A stretch of DNA of 16,639 nucleotides from Euperipatoides rowelli (taxonomy: Eukaryota; Onychophora; Udeonychophora; Euonychophora; Peripatopsidae), in assembly GCA_003024985.2 (NCBI GenBank), contig PXIH01S0011488.1. One strand, given 5' to 3'. Both the position numbers and the translations under genes were made by a program. Under the pieces are notes generated by a model that was not told the DNA's origin, ran no database searches, and saw nothing but the letters and a program-made list of their open reading frames with translations. Each line of letters begins with the position of its first letter. The stretch's first letter is position 1. Positions 7,746-16,639 of the stretch are shown here, one piece after another.

Positions 7746-8222
7746 AAATATAGTATCTATGATTCAATTAATTTAAAGAATCTCAAATTCTTGTTTTGTT
7801 TTTTTGTTTTTTAAAAATGTTTCCCATTAATGGGGGGGGGGGTCAATTTTATTTTACAGAAATAATACAGTATTGACAGTTATAATTTCTACAATCTTTA
7901 TTTTTTTCTCATATAAACGGGGTAGACTTGAAAAAATAGTTAAAAAAAAACCCTATCTGACTTTTACAATGTCCAATTCAGGAAAACTGGTTTTCCCCAG
8001 ATTTAAACTGGTGAACTTAGCTACTGGAGTGCCGAACAATATGTCTTGAACAATACTAGTCCCTCTCAACTTCAAATTCTTGTTTTGTTCATACAACTTA
8101 AGTGTGTTGACAAGACACGGTTGTAGCGTCAGGAGCATGCAGGACTACCACATGCTCAGACATATAATCATGGGGACAGCGTCGATCGCCGGTAATGCCA
8201 GTCTTCTCCATTTTTTTTCCAG
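7746..8222. other. Spacer ending in a splice-acceptor-like tract
   Basis: Contains a T-rich stretch, a G10 run near 7832-7841, a perfect 7-bp hairpin (GAGCATG/CATGCTC, 8132-8156) and finally TTCTCCATTTTTTTTCCAG at 8204-8222, a strong 3' splice-site pattern. The minus-strand frame at 7953-8138 has no support beyond openness. Confidence 0.4.
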
Positions 8223-8413
8223 GCCCGGTTGAAAGGAGGTATTTTTTTGTACACACAAAGTCTATAAAATGTCTTGTGTGGGTAGATTGTGCCTCTGATC
8301 CCTGGGTCTTAAAAATGGTAAAATCAAAAGTAGGAAAATTGCAAAAAGAACCAAACTACAGAATAATAACCTACAGGAATCTCCTAGATGAAGACCATTG
8401 TGCTTGTGAATGA
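8223..8413 (+). CDS. Candidate terminal coding exon, unknown protein
   Basis: The exon starts after the AG at 8221-8222, with two bases completing a split codon, then 62 codons to TGA 8411-8413. The peptide begins PVERRYFFVHTKSIKCLVW, continues VDCASDPWVLKMVKSKVGK and ends LLDEDHCACE: three of its four Cys sit in the CLVWVDC and CAC clusters. A 3' UTR-like stretch with AATAAA at 8510-8515 follows. A frame continuing upstream through the T-tract is also open, but the polypyrimidine tract makes a splice site likelier. The upstream exon is not identified; it could lie left of the repeats. I do not recognise the family. Because it is next to LINE X, part of a transposon is possible. Confidence 0.4.
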
Positions 8414-8509
8414 GAAGATTGTAAAATAGGCTACTATATAGATTGTAAAAAAAAATTGTACTTTCCTCTGTTCAGGGGAAACATATTTTAAAAGAAACTT
8501 GTGTGTGTT

Positions 8510-8515
8510 AATAAA
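8510..8515 (+). promoter_or_regulatory. Poly(A) signal AATAAA
   Basis: Canonical hexamer 97 bases after the stop of the candidate exon, followed within 20 bases by a TTTTATTAATTTCTT tract and A8. Confidence 0.4.
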
Positions 8516-8562
8516 GTTTTATTAATTTCTTCTAAAAAAAACAACTACAATATTTAAAGAGC

Positions 8563-8683
8563 ATGCGCGAGATGGCAGCAGCAACGCCTCATGTCGCTGA
8601 TGCTGGATATAATTTTTTTCAGCTTTTATGGCATGAAAACCTACTTAAAAATGTTAAAAATTATCAAGAGTTTATTCAAGATG
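8563..8683 (+). pseudogene. LINE X ORF1, N-terminal fragment
   Basis: From ATG 8563 (or the in-frame ATG 8572) the frame codes about 40 residues (MAAATPHVADAGYNFFQLLW and a Lys/Asn-rich stretch) up to the 16-bp duplicated target EFIQD. At 8684 it is cut by element Y; the same frame continues at 13666 after the second copy of the target. The N-terminus has no motif I know. After 8684 the open frame runs on by chance into Y and stops at 8784. Confidence 0.65.
8668..8683 (+). repeat. Target-site duplication, left copy
   Basis: GAGTTTATTCAAGATG, identical in all 16 bases to 13650-13665; two more A upstream also match but merge with the A tail on the right. It marks the left edge of element Y. 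Confidence 0.85.
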
Positions 8684-8699
8684 TTAAGTCTCGGGCAAG

Positions 8700-10034
8700 A
8701 TGGCAACTGATAGAGTCTTACTTGAGAGTTTTTCTAGATAAAAATGGATTAAATTTCATACAACTTGTAAAAAAAAATTGTTAAATGATGTGATAGAAAT
8801 TAATTTTAGTAGCTAAATGTTAAAACAACGGTTTCAGAAATTAGTAAACTACATACGATTCTGAGCAAAGAGAATGAAAAATGTGTTATCAGACAAAAAG
8901 AGTCATTTTAAGAACATTTGAACCTGATGGAGATTCTATGGTTAGGCACACTGAATTTTTTGAAGAGTTAGAAAAAGTAATGGATTTAGCCTTGATAACT
9001 GAAGTATATCAGACAGAAAACAATAGATACCTTGGATTTGAATTTGCTAATAAGAACGAGCCATGGTTAAGGGAGCTCTGTTGTCTACCTTAAATGGGAA
9101 TTACAGTATCAGATACAAAAAGCCAGGGTGCACTGGATTCCAAGTGAGGTGGAGCCAGAAAAGGTAAGAAATCTTGTATTTAAGTACTTTAATGTATCAG
9201 ATTTTTAAAAAAGCAGAACATTATTATGTGAGGGAGTGTATGCAAATTCTAGTACTTATGAAATAGAAGGCACTGTTGATAATAATATAGAGATAGATAA
9301 AATACACCACTTTGAGTTAGATGGCTATAGGGCACAATAACTAAAAGGCAAAAAGCCAATATGCTTGAGCTGCAATAGGCTCGGCCACATAAGATGTGAA
9401 TGTGAGTTCAAATTTTGCAGAATTTGCCAAGTAATAGATGATAGCTCCCATTCATGTCAGGAATTCAATAAAGTGATAGATTATGCTAGAGCTGTCAAGC
9501 AGAAAGGGCATCTGGCTAAACATGAGTGTGTGGCCTCAAATGAGAAAAAATTAAGGAACGAAGGGCAGGAAGATGAACCAAACGAGCAAAGTATTGGTAA
9601 CGATAATTTTATTAAAAAAGATGAAAAAGAAAAAAAAGCAGTGATAGTTTATATAAGGAGTCAGAGCAAAAAGGCTTAGAAGCACTTAAGGGAAGGCACA
9701 GTGGCTTTGCTGAATTCAAGACGTATGCTATGAATAGCTTGAAGCAAAATAGTAACAGCGATCTTCAGAGACAAGATGGATCCATGGATATAGGAAGACA
9801 ATTGTGGGCAAAATTTAACAAGATAGCATGGAGAGTTTGGCAAAAGGCGAAAATGATAGAAGTATGCAGGAAGATATGGATTTCTAAGTGGTATTGATAA
9901 AGCACAAAATAAAAACTGCTGTGTTAAGAAAAACTAGTGCTTTAGATAGTGTGGCTGGTACTTATTTAATGGAAAGCACATCAAAACATAGAAAAAAAAG
10001 GAAAAGCAGACTCAAAAGAAGAGTTAAGAATTGA
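8700..10034 (+). pseudogene. LINE Y ORF1, RRM-like plus zinc knuckle nucleic-acid-binding protein
   Basis: Aligned start ATG 8700; the end is TGA 10032-10034 after a basic tail (KHRKKRKSRLKRRVKN). The first part (8881-9170) resembles copy B: FFEELEKVMDLALITEVY against VFEQLQNFIDLMIISEIY, then KARVHWIPSEVE against KARIHWIPSDVE, an RRM-like region. Next come IHHFELDGYRAQ and the knuckle CLSCNRLGHIRCEC (9362-9403, C-X2-C-X4-H-X4-C), with a second C-X2-C-X7-H-X-C motif at about 9416-9458. ORF1 proteins of this group bind the LINE RNA to form the RNP. Broken by stops after 12 codons, at about 9091, at 9338 and more, and by frameshifts; it cannot make a full protein. A Lys/Glu-rich stretch follows the knuckles. 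Confidence 0.8.
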
Positions 10035-10066
10035 ACTTATTATTCTCCCATATAATTAGATTAATT

Positions 10067-13000
10067 ATGCGTAGTAATGTTACCATAACTACTATTAACT
10101 TGTGAGGGGTTAATGACTATAATAGGTACATATTGCAGGCAAGTTATATAGTGAAGCAAAAACCAGACATTCTGATGATCCAGGAAAGTAAGTTAGCAAA
10201 GTCCAAGTCGTCCAAGTGGTTTAAAATAGCCCACACCTATCATATTTATGAGTCTAGGGACAAGTAAAAACAGGGTTTGATGATTGGTGTAAACAAAAAG
10301 ACTTTTTTAATAAATCAGATATTTCTTCATAACATAAATAGTCACTCTTGTAAAGTTGTAATTGGATGTAAGCGCAGTTTACAGATATTCATATACATGT
10401 TCCTAAATTTGACGCCAGAAAAGTTATTGTTTTAAACAATTCCAAGCAGAAGTAAATGTTATTACAGAGGATGTTATAATAGGCAGGGATTGGAATATTG
10501 GTACATTCTGATGGGAGTAACAGTATAACCTGTTTTTAAGAGAGCATAGGTTAAAGGACTCAGCTATAGGAATACATATACAGCAGTTAACTACTAGAAT
10601 GGACAATAAGAGTCAAAACTGGCTGGACAGGATAGTATTGAATCTTAAGGACTTGCACTAGGTCACATATCAATTGAAATACATGTCACACACTGATCAT
10701 TGTATGGTAAAGTCAGAATTCAAATGAAGGATATTAGGGACAGCAAGCAGTTTGAAAAGCTAGTTCCGCTTTTAGATGATCAAGAGTGGAAGCAATTGAT
10801 GGAGCACAATTTGCTAGATTTGGCAGTTAGGATTCAGAGATAGAGGATGTATCCCCTTATTAAATGGCAAGTGTTTAAAAAACATGCTTATGAAACGTGT
10901 AAAATATGTGAAAACCAAGGAAAGGATTTAGCTGATCAAATTTCTGAGAAAAAGAAGAAGTTAGAAAAAATCCTGAACAGCAAATTTGCAATGAAAAGAA
11001 AGTGGATCCTGAGTCAGCAGTTAGATGATGACATTAAGAAGCTGGAGCAACTGCAAAAGAATAAGCTCATGATCAAAGTAAAGAGAATGGATGTTACTCT
11101 AAGGAATAAAAAATCATCGATGATAATTAGAAGATTAAAAATAGAAAAGACAAGAACATAATTCATGCTTTAAAGGTTAATAGTGTAATAAATGGAGATC
11201 AGAACATGGAAAACGAGTATGCAACATTTGTAAAGGGTCTGGTGAAGCCTGCCTTAAAGCAGCGCATGAACAGGATCAGTCGACCTCTCAAATGTGAGGA
11301 GAATACAGGATTTCGAAGTCTAGAAATTTTAGGGTCTTGGAGGAAGAGGATGATAAGGGCTTGCAAGAAAAGTTCACCATAAATGATATAAACTTGTGTT
11401 CTAGAGAGGTGTCTCCAGGGCCTGACGCATGTCCAGCAATATTTTACAAGGCTTTTGGCCAAGAGCTAAAACACATTTTATTGGATTGTATAAATCAAAT
11501 ACATATGCATGTGTGGAAGGGCGCAAGCATGCTTTATCCAATGTAAACCTGATGGTAATAATTCCAATAGTCAAAAAGCAGAAACAAATACATTATAAAT
11601 AATGAGGCAAAACTCATTTCGAAAATGTGTCTTAACAGATTAACCAGGCATATTATGAAAATATTACCTACAGGCATGACAGAAATTAAAGGGAGAAGTA
11701 TACAGAAAGTATTTTTTTTACATTTTACAAGTATTGTATTGGCGAGAATGTCTGGCAATAGTATGGCACTGATGATGAAGTTGGACATTTACAAAGCATT
11801 CTCAACACTGAAGACGAGATACTTTAGCATGTTACTGGAAAAATAATTTGTAAGCAATATTACAGTAAAAACAGTAATAAACATAGTCAAGATTAAAAGG
11901 GTGGCAGTAAAAATCAACAGGCATACCACTGACATGTTTGATATTGAACATAGCATATTGCAGGGCTCTCTGATCAGTTTATTGTTATATGGCTTTATTT
12001 AAAGGAGCTGATTAAAATAATAGGGTCATCAATTACAGGATTGAGTGTAAAAGGAATTGGGGAAAGAGTTAAAGTTGTAAATTATATTGATGACATCTCA
12101 GTTATGGTAAATTCCGAAGCTGATGTCAGAAAAGTAAAAAGAAAGTTACAGGTATTTGAAGAATTGACTAGCACCAAAGTTAATTCTGAAAAGTCCCATA
12201 TTTACGATATTAACAAAGCAAAATGTAAATATGACCTGTAGTTAAAGGGCAATTCTGGAAAATTCTGGGAATAGACTTCCATAAATTGATCAAAGATGAT
12301 AAAAAATATCTGTTTAAAGCTAAGCTGGATTCTATAGAGCTAAAGATGCAACAATAAGGGCAACAATGGATGAACTGGTATGACAAAAAAGAGTTAATAA
12401 ATAAGTTGATTGTACCAAGGTGGATGTATTTTATGATTTTTCTCAAATTTTAGAAGGTGGACCAGAGCAGTTGGGAAAGAATAATCCAAAATGGATGTGC
12501 AGCAGATTTAAGATATTGTAGCCTACGCAAGAACGGTGACACCAGTGGACAGAGGAGGCATGGGAATTATAGACTTAACCCTCCTAGGTTTGACTACTAC
12601 TTTAAATTTTTTGGTTGCTAGCTTTTATAGTGCTCTTGAACTTAAAAAATTTCTACAGTTTAACCAAGGCACCAAAAATGTAGTCTTGAGGTATTGGATA
12701 GATGTATATTTAGCATTAAAGAATAAAGAGACAAATGGGAAATGTAGATACAGGTCAGTACAACTTGAGTTGCTAAAAAGAAAAACAGAGCAGGTAAATA
12801 AAGTAAAAGTCAAGAATTTGAGGTATGCTAAGATTCTAAGTAGCCTACATACAGAAATTTGTATAATTTCTGGATAAAGATGCAAAATTACATACTTCCG
12901 ACCCAGAGATAATTAGGAAGAGGCTTGATTAAGGAAGAAATGTGAATTATGTGGCACCCAGATGGAAGACCAAGATCACTTATTTGGACAATGTAATGGA

Positions 13001-13302
13001 ATAAAATTGTTTGTACAAAGTCATTGCAGGGAAATGAAGAACATTAAAGGACAGCGGGTGGTACTTAAGGAATTGAACATTAAAGAAGTTGAAAAGATAA
13101 ACGTCTAAAGCTCATTATTATATATTATGCAATCTGGGAATGTAGGAGCTTAATGGTGTTTGGAAACCAAAACAATGATAGTTTGGATAGGATGTATCAC
13201 GATTTGATGCAGAATTTTATAAAAGTGGACGCTGCTAGATACAATGAGAATAACCTCAAGAAAAAGTGGGAAATATGTGATTTGGATCAATTTGGGACAT
13301 AG
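10067..13302 (+). pseudogene. LINE Y ORF2, endonuclease and reverse transcriptase
   Basis: Starts at ATG 10067, 32 bp after ORF1. Endonuclease: TITTINL, a TGA (10103-10105) where Arg is expected, then PDILMIQESKL, GRDWN (10482-10496), LDRIVL and TDH (10692-10700), as in APE-like nucleases. RT: SPGPDACPAIFYKAF from 11412, ILPTGMTEIKGRSIQ, motif A KLDIYKAFS with Asp at 11784-11786, motif B-like HSILQGSLIS near 11950, and YIDD at 12083-12094 with both Asp kept. Then GGMGIIDL (12554-12577) and a C-terminal CELCGTQMEDQDHLFGQC (12941-12994). Stop TAG 13300-13302. About 1,080 codons, somewhat short for L1-type ORF2. Numerous stops and frameshifts throughout: a dead copy. Confidence 0.85.
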
Positions 13303-13649
13303 GAGGACTACTCAATTGAAATGAGTAGCCTGGAGCAAGTCACAGTGAGTTGCAGACAAAGGTATGAAGGTGCAGGATCAAGCCTTTGAATGTGGACAGT
13401 TTGATATCTATTGAAGAGAGTGACCCCTACTAAATTGAATATTCTGTGAAGGCGGTTAGGAGGCTATCCATTGGTTTTTAGGGAGTTGACTATCAAGCTG
13501 GATAATGGGAGCTGCTGGACTATACATAATGTCTGGGAGTCTTTGAAATAATTTCTGGACTGTCAATAGTAAGATAATGCATGCAGATGCATGGTTTTAA
13601 TTGTATATATTGNTTTTTTAGAATTAATAAAAAAAGTTATTAAAAAAAA
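13303..13649 (+). other. LINE Y 3' UTR and tail
   Basis: Noncoding. Begins with a perfect hairpin, CTACTCA (13308-13314), 7-base loop, TGAGTAG (13322-13328). Near the end is ATGCATGCAGATGCAT (13577-13592), then a T-rich stretch, AATAAA at 13626-13631 and TTATTAAAAAAAAG. One unknown base lies at about 13612. Confidence 0.7.
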
Positions 13650-13665
13650 GAGTTTATTCAAGATG
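13650..13665 (+). repeat. Target-site duplication, right copy
   Basis: GAGTTTATTCAAGATG, matching 8668-8683 exactly, directly after the A-rich end of element Y and in frame with the rest of X ORF1. Confidence 0.85.
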
Positions 13666-14801
13666 CTGACAATTATTCTCAAAGGTATGTAAAGTTTGTT
13701 AAGTTGTTGAAATATTGGGATTTAATACTCAGATCAGTGGTTGATGCTAAGAGGTTCGTGTTCACTGCATATAGCAAAAATCACTTTGTTAAGTTTGATA
13801 TTGTGGCGGTTGTGCAAAAGGCAGCTAAAATTGTGGGGAAAGAAAATTTTGTGTGTGTATACTTTTCATGTAATGATAAATATATAGAATTGATGTTAAA
13901 ACACCTGAGCAAAAAATTTATTGGAAAAGTATTTCATTACAAGTCAACAGTTTTATATTGTTCCCACAAACTGGGGCTCGGCCTACAATACAATTAAAAT
14001 GAGAATTCATTAGTATCCGCTAAATGGGGATTTAAACTTGCTGACAGAGGCGTTGAGCACTTTTGTACATATACTTGATATTGAAAACGAAACTGCCAGA
14101 TGAAATGACTATTTTGTCAAGTGTGTTGAATGTGAATGCCGCNCAAAAATATGTGCTAACGTTAGAGGACATTCCGCATACCTTAAAGGTAAAAAATATC
14201 TTAATTTTAATTACGATTCCAGGTAGAGAGCCTTTATGCCTAAAATGTAAATATATTGGTCATAAATCTGTGGAATGTCTAAAGAAGTTTTATAAGTTGT
14301 GTATATCATTTTATGAGAATGATCATAATAACTGTAAGGAATTTAAAAAGACATTTGCGATGATGGTAAACAATGACGCTGTAAATCACATAAATATGAA
14401 TATGGAGCAGGAGAATTTTTCAAAGTATTAATGGCACTCTCCCTACCAATATTTTGGATTCGAATCAAGTTTTATTTAATATACAGAATAATGATAAAGT
14501 GATTAAGGATTCTCAGCAAATTAATTACATAGATGACACTCAGGCACCTCGGAAAGTTTCAGATACAAATGTGATTGCAGTGCCCTCGAAGTTGGAAGCG
14601 AAGTCTGAGGACTTACATTTAATATATGAGAAAATGGCAATTGATCAGAAAAATTCTCCCATGCAATATTTGAATGTTAAAAGGAATAATAAATTGTCAT
14701 ATTCATTGGCAGCTAATTCAGGAGGTGAAAGTAAGCCAGTTAAGGACTCTGAAAATGTTCAGCATAAAAAGATAAAATTGTGTGAATCTGATAAAACCTA
14801 A
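13666..14801 (+). pseudogene. LINE X ORF1, main fragment with zinc knuckle
   Basis: Continues the X frame from 8683. The first frame (to TAA 13995-13997) codes RYVKFVKLLKYWDLILRSVV and ENFVCVYFSCNDKYIELMLK, a plausible RRM-like region. After frameshifts, QKYVLTLEDIPHTLKVK leads to the knuckle CLKCKYIGHKSVEC (14237-14278, C-X2-C-X4-H-X4-C) and a second Cys/His motif (YKLCISFYENDHNNC). One more frameshift at about 14420 leads to a polar Asn/Lys/Ser-rich tail ending HKKIKLCESDKT and TAA 14799-14801. Role as for Y ORF1: LINE RNA binding. One stop and two frameshifts in 1.1 kb make it less decayed than Y, which is odd since it must be the older insertion. An unknown base lies at 14143. Confidence 0.8.
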
Positions 14802-14860
14802 TATTTAACTTTTTGCTGAAAAAAAAAAGCCTTTATTTTTTTATTGGAGTCTCGGGCAAG

Positions 14861-15511
14861 TTGGTGGACAAAGCAATCTTGTTTCAACACTACCTAGATA
14901 AAAATGATTTTACTTTTGAAAGTTTTCTAAAAAAATATTTAAATCAGCAAGTAGAAATGGATTTTGCAACCAAATTGTTTAAGCAAAGGTTAAAGAAGTT
15001 AACGAATTCAGTAAGATATTGATCGAACCAAATGAAGAAGATCATGACTGATAAAAGGCTAATACTTACAACGTCAACCAAGATGGAATTATGACAGTAT
15101 CTCAAACTTAAGTGTTTGAACAATTGCAGAATTTTATAGATTTGATGATAATAAGTGAGATTTATTAACCATAGAATAATTATGTTGGTATAGAGTTCAA
15201 TACTAAAAGCCAAGCAGAATTAGTATTAAAATCGTTTCAAAAAGTTGGTTCTTCTTATGTTGTGTTTTTAAATTGGAGCATTGAATACCAAGTGCATAAA
15301 GCCAGGATTCACTGGATCCCCAGTGATGTTGAAGTCATCAAGATAAGATTTTATATTGAAAGATGTTTTAGTTGGAGAAGGTTCTAATTATGATTTGAGA
15401 ACAAGGAAGCCTGAAAAAACAGGAAATGTTCTGTCAATAATGGCCAAGGTTGGAGAGAAAGAGGGCATAGAGAATTCAGTAAGAAAGAAAGTTAAAATGT
15501 CTGATACTTAA
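14861..15511 (+). pseudogene. LINE B ORF1, zinc knuckle deleted
   Basis: The codon aligned with the Y start ATG (8700) is TTG at 14861, so the start is lost. The N-terminus (YLDKNDFTFESFLKKYLNQQ and FKQRLKKLTNSVRY) matches Y residues read across a Y frameshift. The RRM-like part follows: VFEQLQNFIDLMIISEIY, YVGIEFNTKSQAELVL and EYQVHKARIHWIPSDVE. After about 15400 it goes from GEGSNYDLRTRKPEK straight to a C-terminal tail ending RKKVKMSDT, TAA 15509-15511; the CCHC region present in X and Y is missing. The tail is more like that of X than of Y. Several stops (15020, 15049 and others) and frameshifts. Confidence 0.7.
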
Positions 15512-15621
15512 GCTTACATAGTTTCATTGACGAGTACTGTAAAAGTGCTATGGTATTTTTCGTCACATTTTTTGTGTTTTGTCTGAATTTTGTTTGCTTG
15601 ACACTTTATTTTAGAATTTAA

Positions 15622-16420
15622 ATGCAGAAAAAACTTGTGTTTGATAATTATGATGATAAAAACATTTTTTCTTTTGTTTACTTGAATGTGCGAGGTTTAA
15701 ATAAAATGTCTAAAATGAACGTAATATTGAATGTTATATTAAAATATTCTGTCTCTGTTTATTTGATGCATGAAACAAGGCTTAAGCAGGAAGATAATAG
15801 AAATATGTGCATTAGCAAAAATTATGATGTATATGAAGTAAGAAAAGAACGGCTAAAAATGGAATGGCTATTTTTGATTAGAAAGGGCTCGACCTCTAAA
15901 GTAGTTGTGGTATGTAACATATCTGAGAGATTAATTCATGCTGAGAGTGAATGGTAGCCTACTGGTAATGTATAATTTACATGTTCCTATTGTTGTGTCC
16001 TTGCATATCACTTATTATAGAAGGCTGAACAGCTTAATTAAAGGTGCGAATGACAGACATTTTATACTTTGTGGAGATTGGAATGTTAATACTACCGGGA
16101 AGTAGTCAATATTTGAAAGTTTTTTGGCAAAACATACTTTGACAGATTTAGAAATGGTTAGAAATAAACAGTGTCCGAATACAAGTTTTGCACTTAATTT
16201 TAATGGTAATAGGCTAGACAGAGTGTTGGTCTCAAATCTTTCAAATGTTGATTTTGATTTCAATCTGTTGTTTTGTCCTATGACAGATCATTTGATGATA
16301 TTTTGCAAGGGAAGTAGTAATGTATATGTTAATAGACTAAATAAAAGGGGATACATTCTTCATTGGGATCAAACGTCTCTAAAAGAATGTCAAGATTCTG
16401 TTGAATTGCAAATTAGATAA
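15622..16420 (+). pseudogene. LINE B ORF2, APE-like endonuclease region
   Basis: ATG 15622 lies 110 bp after ORF1. FVYLNVRGLNKMSKMN and SVYLMHETRLKQED are the first two endonuclease motifs (the catalytic Glu is in HET). TAG at 15955-15957 ends this frame; a +1 shift continues at 15959 with NLHVPIVV, then FILCGDWNVNTTGK (Asp and Asn of the GDxN motif), a TAG at 16103-16105, LDRVLVSNLSNVDFD and MTDHLMIF (final Asp-His). So all the main endonuclease motifs are seen, in two frames with one internal stop. The nuclease nicks target DNA to prime reverse transcription. No reverse transcriptase is visible before the window ends. Confidence 0.8.
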
Positions 16421-16639
16421 ATGGAGAACAGTTAAATCCAGTGTCTTTAGATGGAAGAAAGTTGCAAAAATGTGGATAGGGCACTAAGGGTTTTGTTATA
16501 GAAGGTGGAGGTTTTTTTAAAAAAAGGGGGAGGTATATGGAGTTCTGGTTTAGATGGGAAGAATTTATGAATAGGTTATTTTTTGTGTACTGATTTATGA
16601 TATATTTTAACCCTTTCCACTCCAAGTACGGTATTATAC
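16421..16639. other. Right edge, fading LINE sequence
   Basis: A short frame with FRWKKVAKMW to about 16470 may continue ORF2. Then there are G/T-rich homopolymer runs and CCCTTTCCACTCCAAG at the edge, with nothing assignable. Confidence 0.35.

Larger units (their letters stand above)
8545..8683 (+). mobile_element. LINE element X, 5' piece
   Basis: Left part of an L1/Tx1-like element interrupted by element Y. GCGCGAGATGGCAGCAGC near 8567 recalls the GATGGC start found in Y. The right part begins at 13666. The 5' boundary is estimated, since only the coding start is visible. Confidence 0.65.
8684..13649 (+). mobile_element. LINE element Y, about 4.97 kb, L1/Tx1-like, decayed
   Basis: Starts with TTAAGTCTCGGGCAAGATGG and holds ORF1 with a CCHC knuckle, ORF2 with an APE-like endonuclease, reverse transcriptase and C-terminal zinc motif, then a 3' UTR, AATAAA (13626-13631) and an A-rich end. 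It is flanked by a perfect 16-bp duplication, as expected from target-primed reverse transcription, and lies within ORF1 of element X. The order of parts and the C-terminal zinc motif point to the L1/Tx1 group; the clade needs a tree. Many stops and frameshifts make it non-autonomous. Confidence 0.85.
14847..16500 (+). mobile_element. LINE copy B, related to Y, 5' end to endonuclease region
   Basis: Begins GAGTCTCGGGCAAG (14847-14860), matching the first bases of Y (8687-8699), 46 bp after X ORF1 ends. It holds a shortened ORF1 and the endonuclease part of an ORF2. No 3' end is seen; LINE similarity fades after about 16500, so it is truncated there or continues in decayed form past the window. 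It may be inserted in the spacer between X ORF1 and a lost or off-window X ORF2. Confidence 0.7.

Noticed and set aside
11199-12885. Minus-strand open frames inside LINE Y (11199-11462, 11534-11788, 12210-12446, 12625-12885)
   Set aside because: Antisense shadows of ORF2; no motif, and the plus strand holds recognised RT and post-RT motifs.
16609-16639. TACGGTATTATAC at the right edge as another copy of the 4154-6229 element end
   Set aside because: The match to the end sequence is only about ten bases and the window stops there.
1-16639. CRISPR array, phage, operon or bacterial defence system
   Set aside because: No short regularly spaced repeats, no dense gene runs and no ribosome-binding sites; the signals are those of animal nuclear DNA.

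Overview
The window looks like AT-rich nuclear DNA from an animal, most likely an invertebrate. It holds no dense prokaryotic gene array. It does hold tRNA-derived SINE heads, remnants of cut-and-paste transposons, dispersed and tandem repeats, possible spliced exons with AATAAA signals, and several decayed non-LTR retrotransposons (LINEs). The host species cannot be fixed from the sequence alone.

Layout. 1-910 is a mosaic of repeats: a hAT-like terminus, three tandem units of about 128 bp, and a minus-strand tRNA-like SINE head. 911-1420 is pyrimidine-rich then very AT-rich, and ends in a strong splice acceptor. 1421-1907 looks like the last exon of a plus-strand gene (short W-rich hydrophobic C-terminus, then a 3' UTR with AATAAA). 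2714-2865 is a weaker candidate exon. 3313-7745 is almost all mobile or repetitive: a second tRNA-like SINE head, a dispersed repeat of about 125 bp in four copies, two copies of a SINE-like core with a TGTAAAT-type tail, and an apparent 2.08 kb element (4154-6229) with about 26-bp terminal inverted repeats that splits two repeat units. That element has a 283-bp MITE-like palindrome inside it. 8223-8530 is another candidate terminal exon with a polypyrimidine acceptor, a stop and AATAAA.

The right half (about 8545 to 16500) is a nest of related LINEs with an ORF1 carrying a CCHC zinc knuckle and an ORF2 carrying an APE-like endonuclease and reverse transcriptase; the layout resembles the L1/Tx1 group. 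Element X (ORF1 in two pieces, 8563-8683 and 13666-14801) is split by element Y (8684-13649, both ORFs and a 3' tail). Y is bounded by a perfect 16-bp direct repeat, GAGTTTATTCAAGATG, which is the expected target-site duplication, and the X reading frame stays in phase across the insertion. A third copy, B, starts at 14847, has lost the zinc knuckle from ORF1, and carries an endonuclease region. All three copies are broken by stops and frameshifts, so none looks autonomous now.

The host exon calls are based only on splice-like signals, openness and base composition. I recognise none of those proteins. I found no CRISPR array, rRNA or intact tRNA gene. The strongest new structural observations are the LINE-in-LINE insertion and the transposon-in-repeat insertion.
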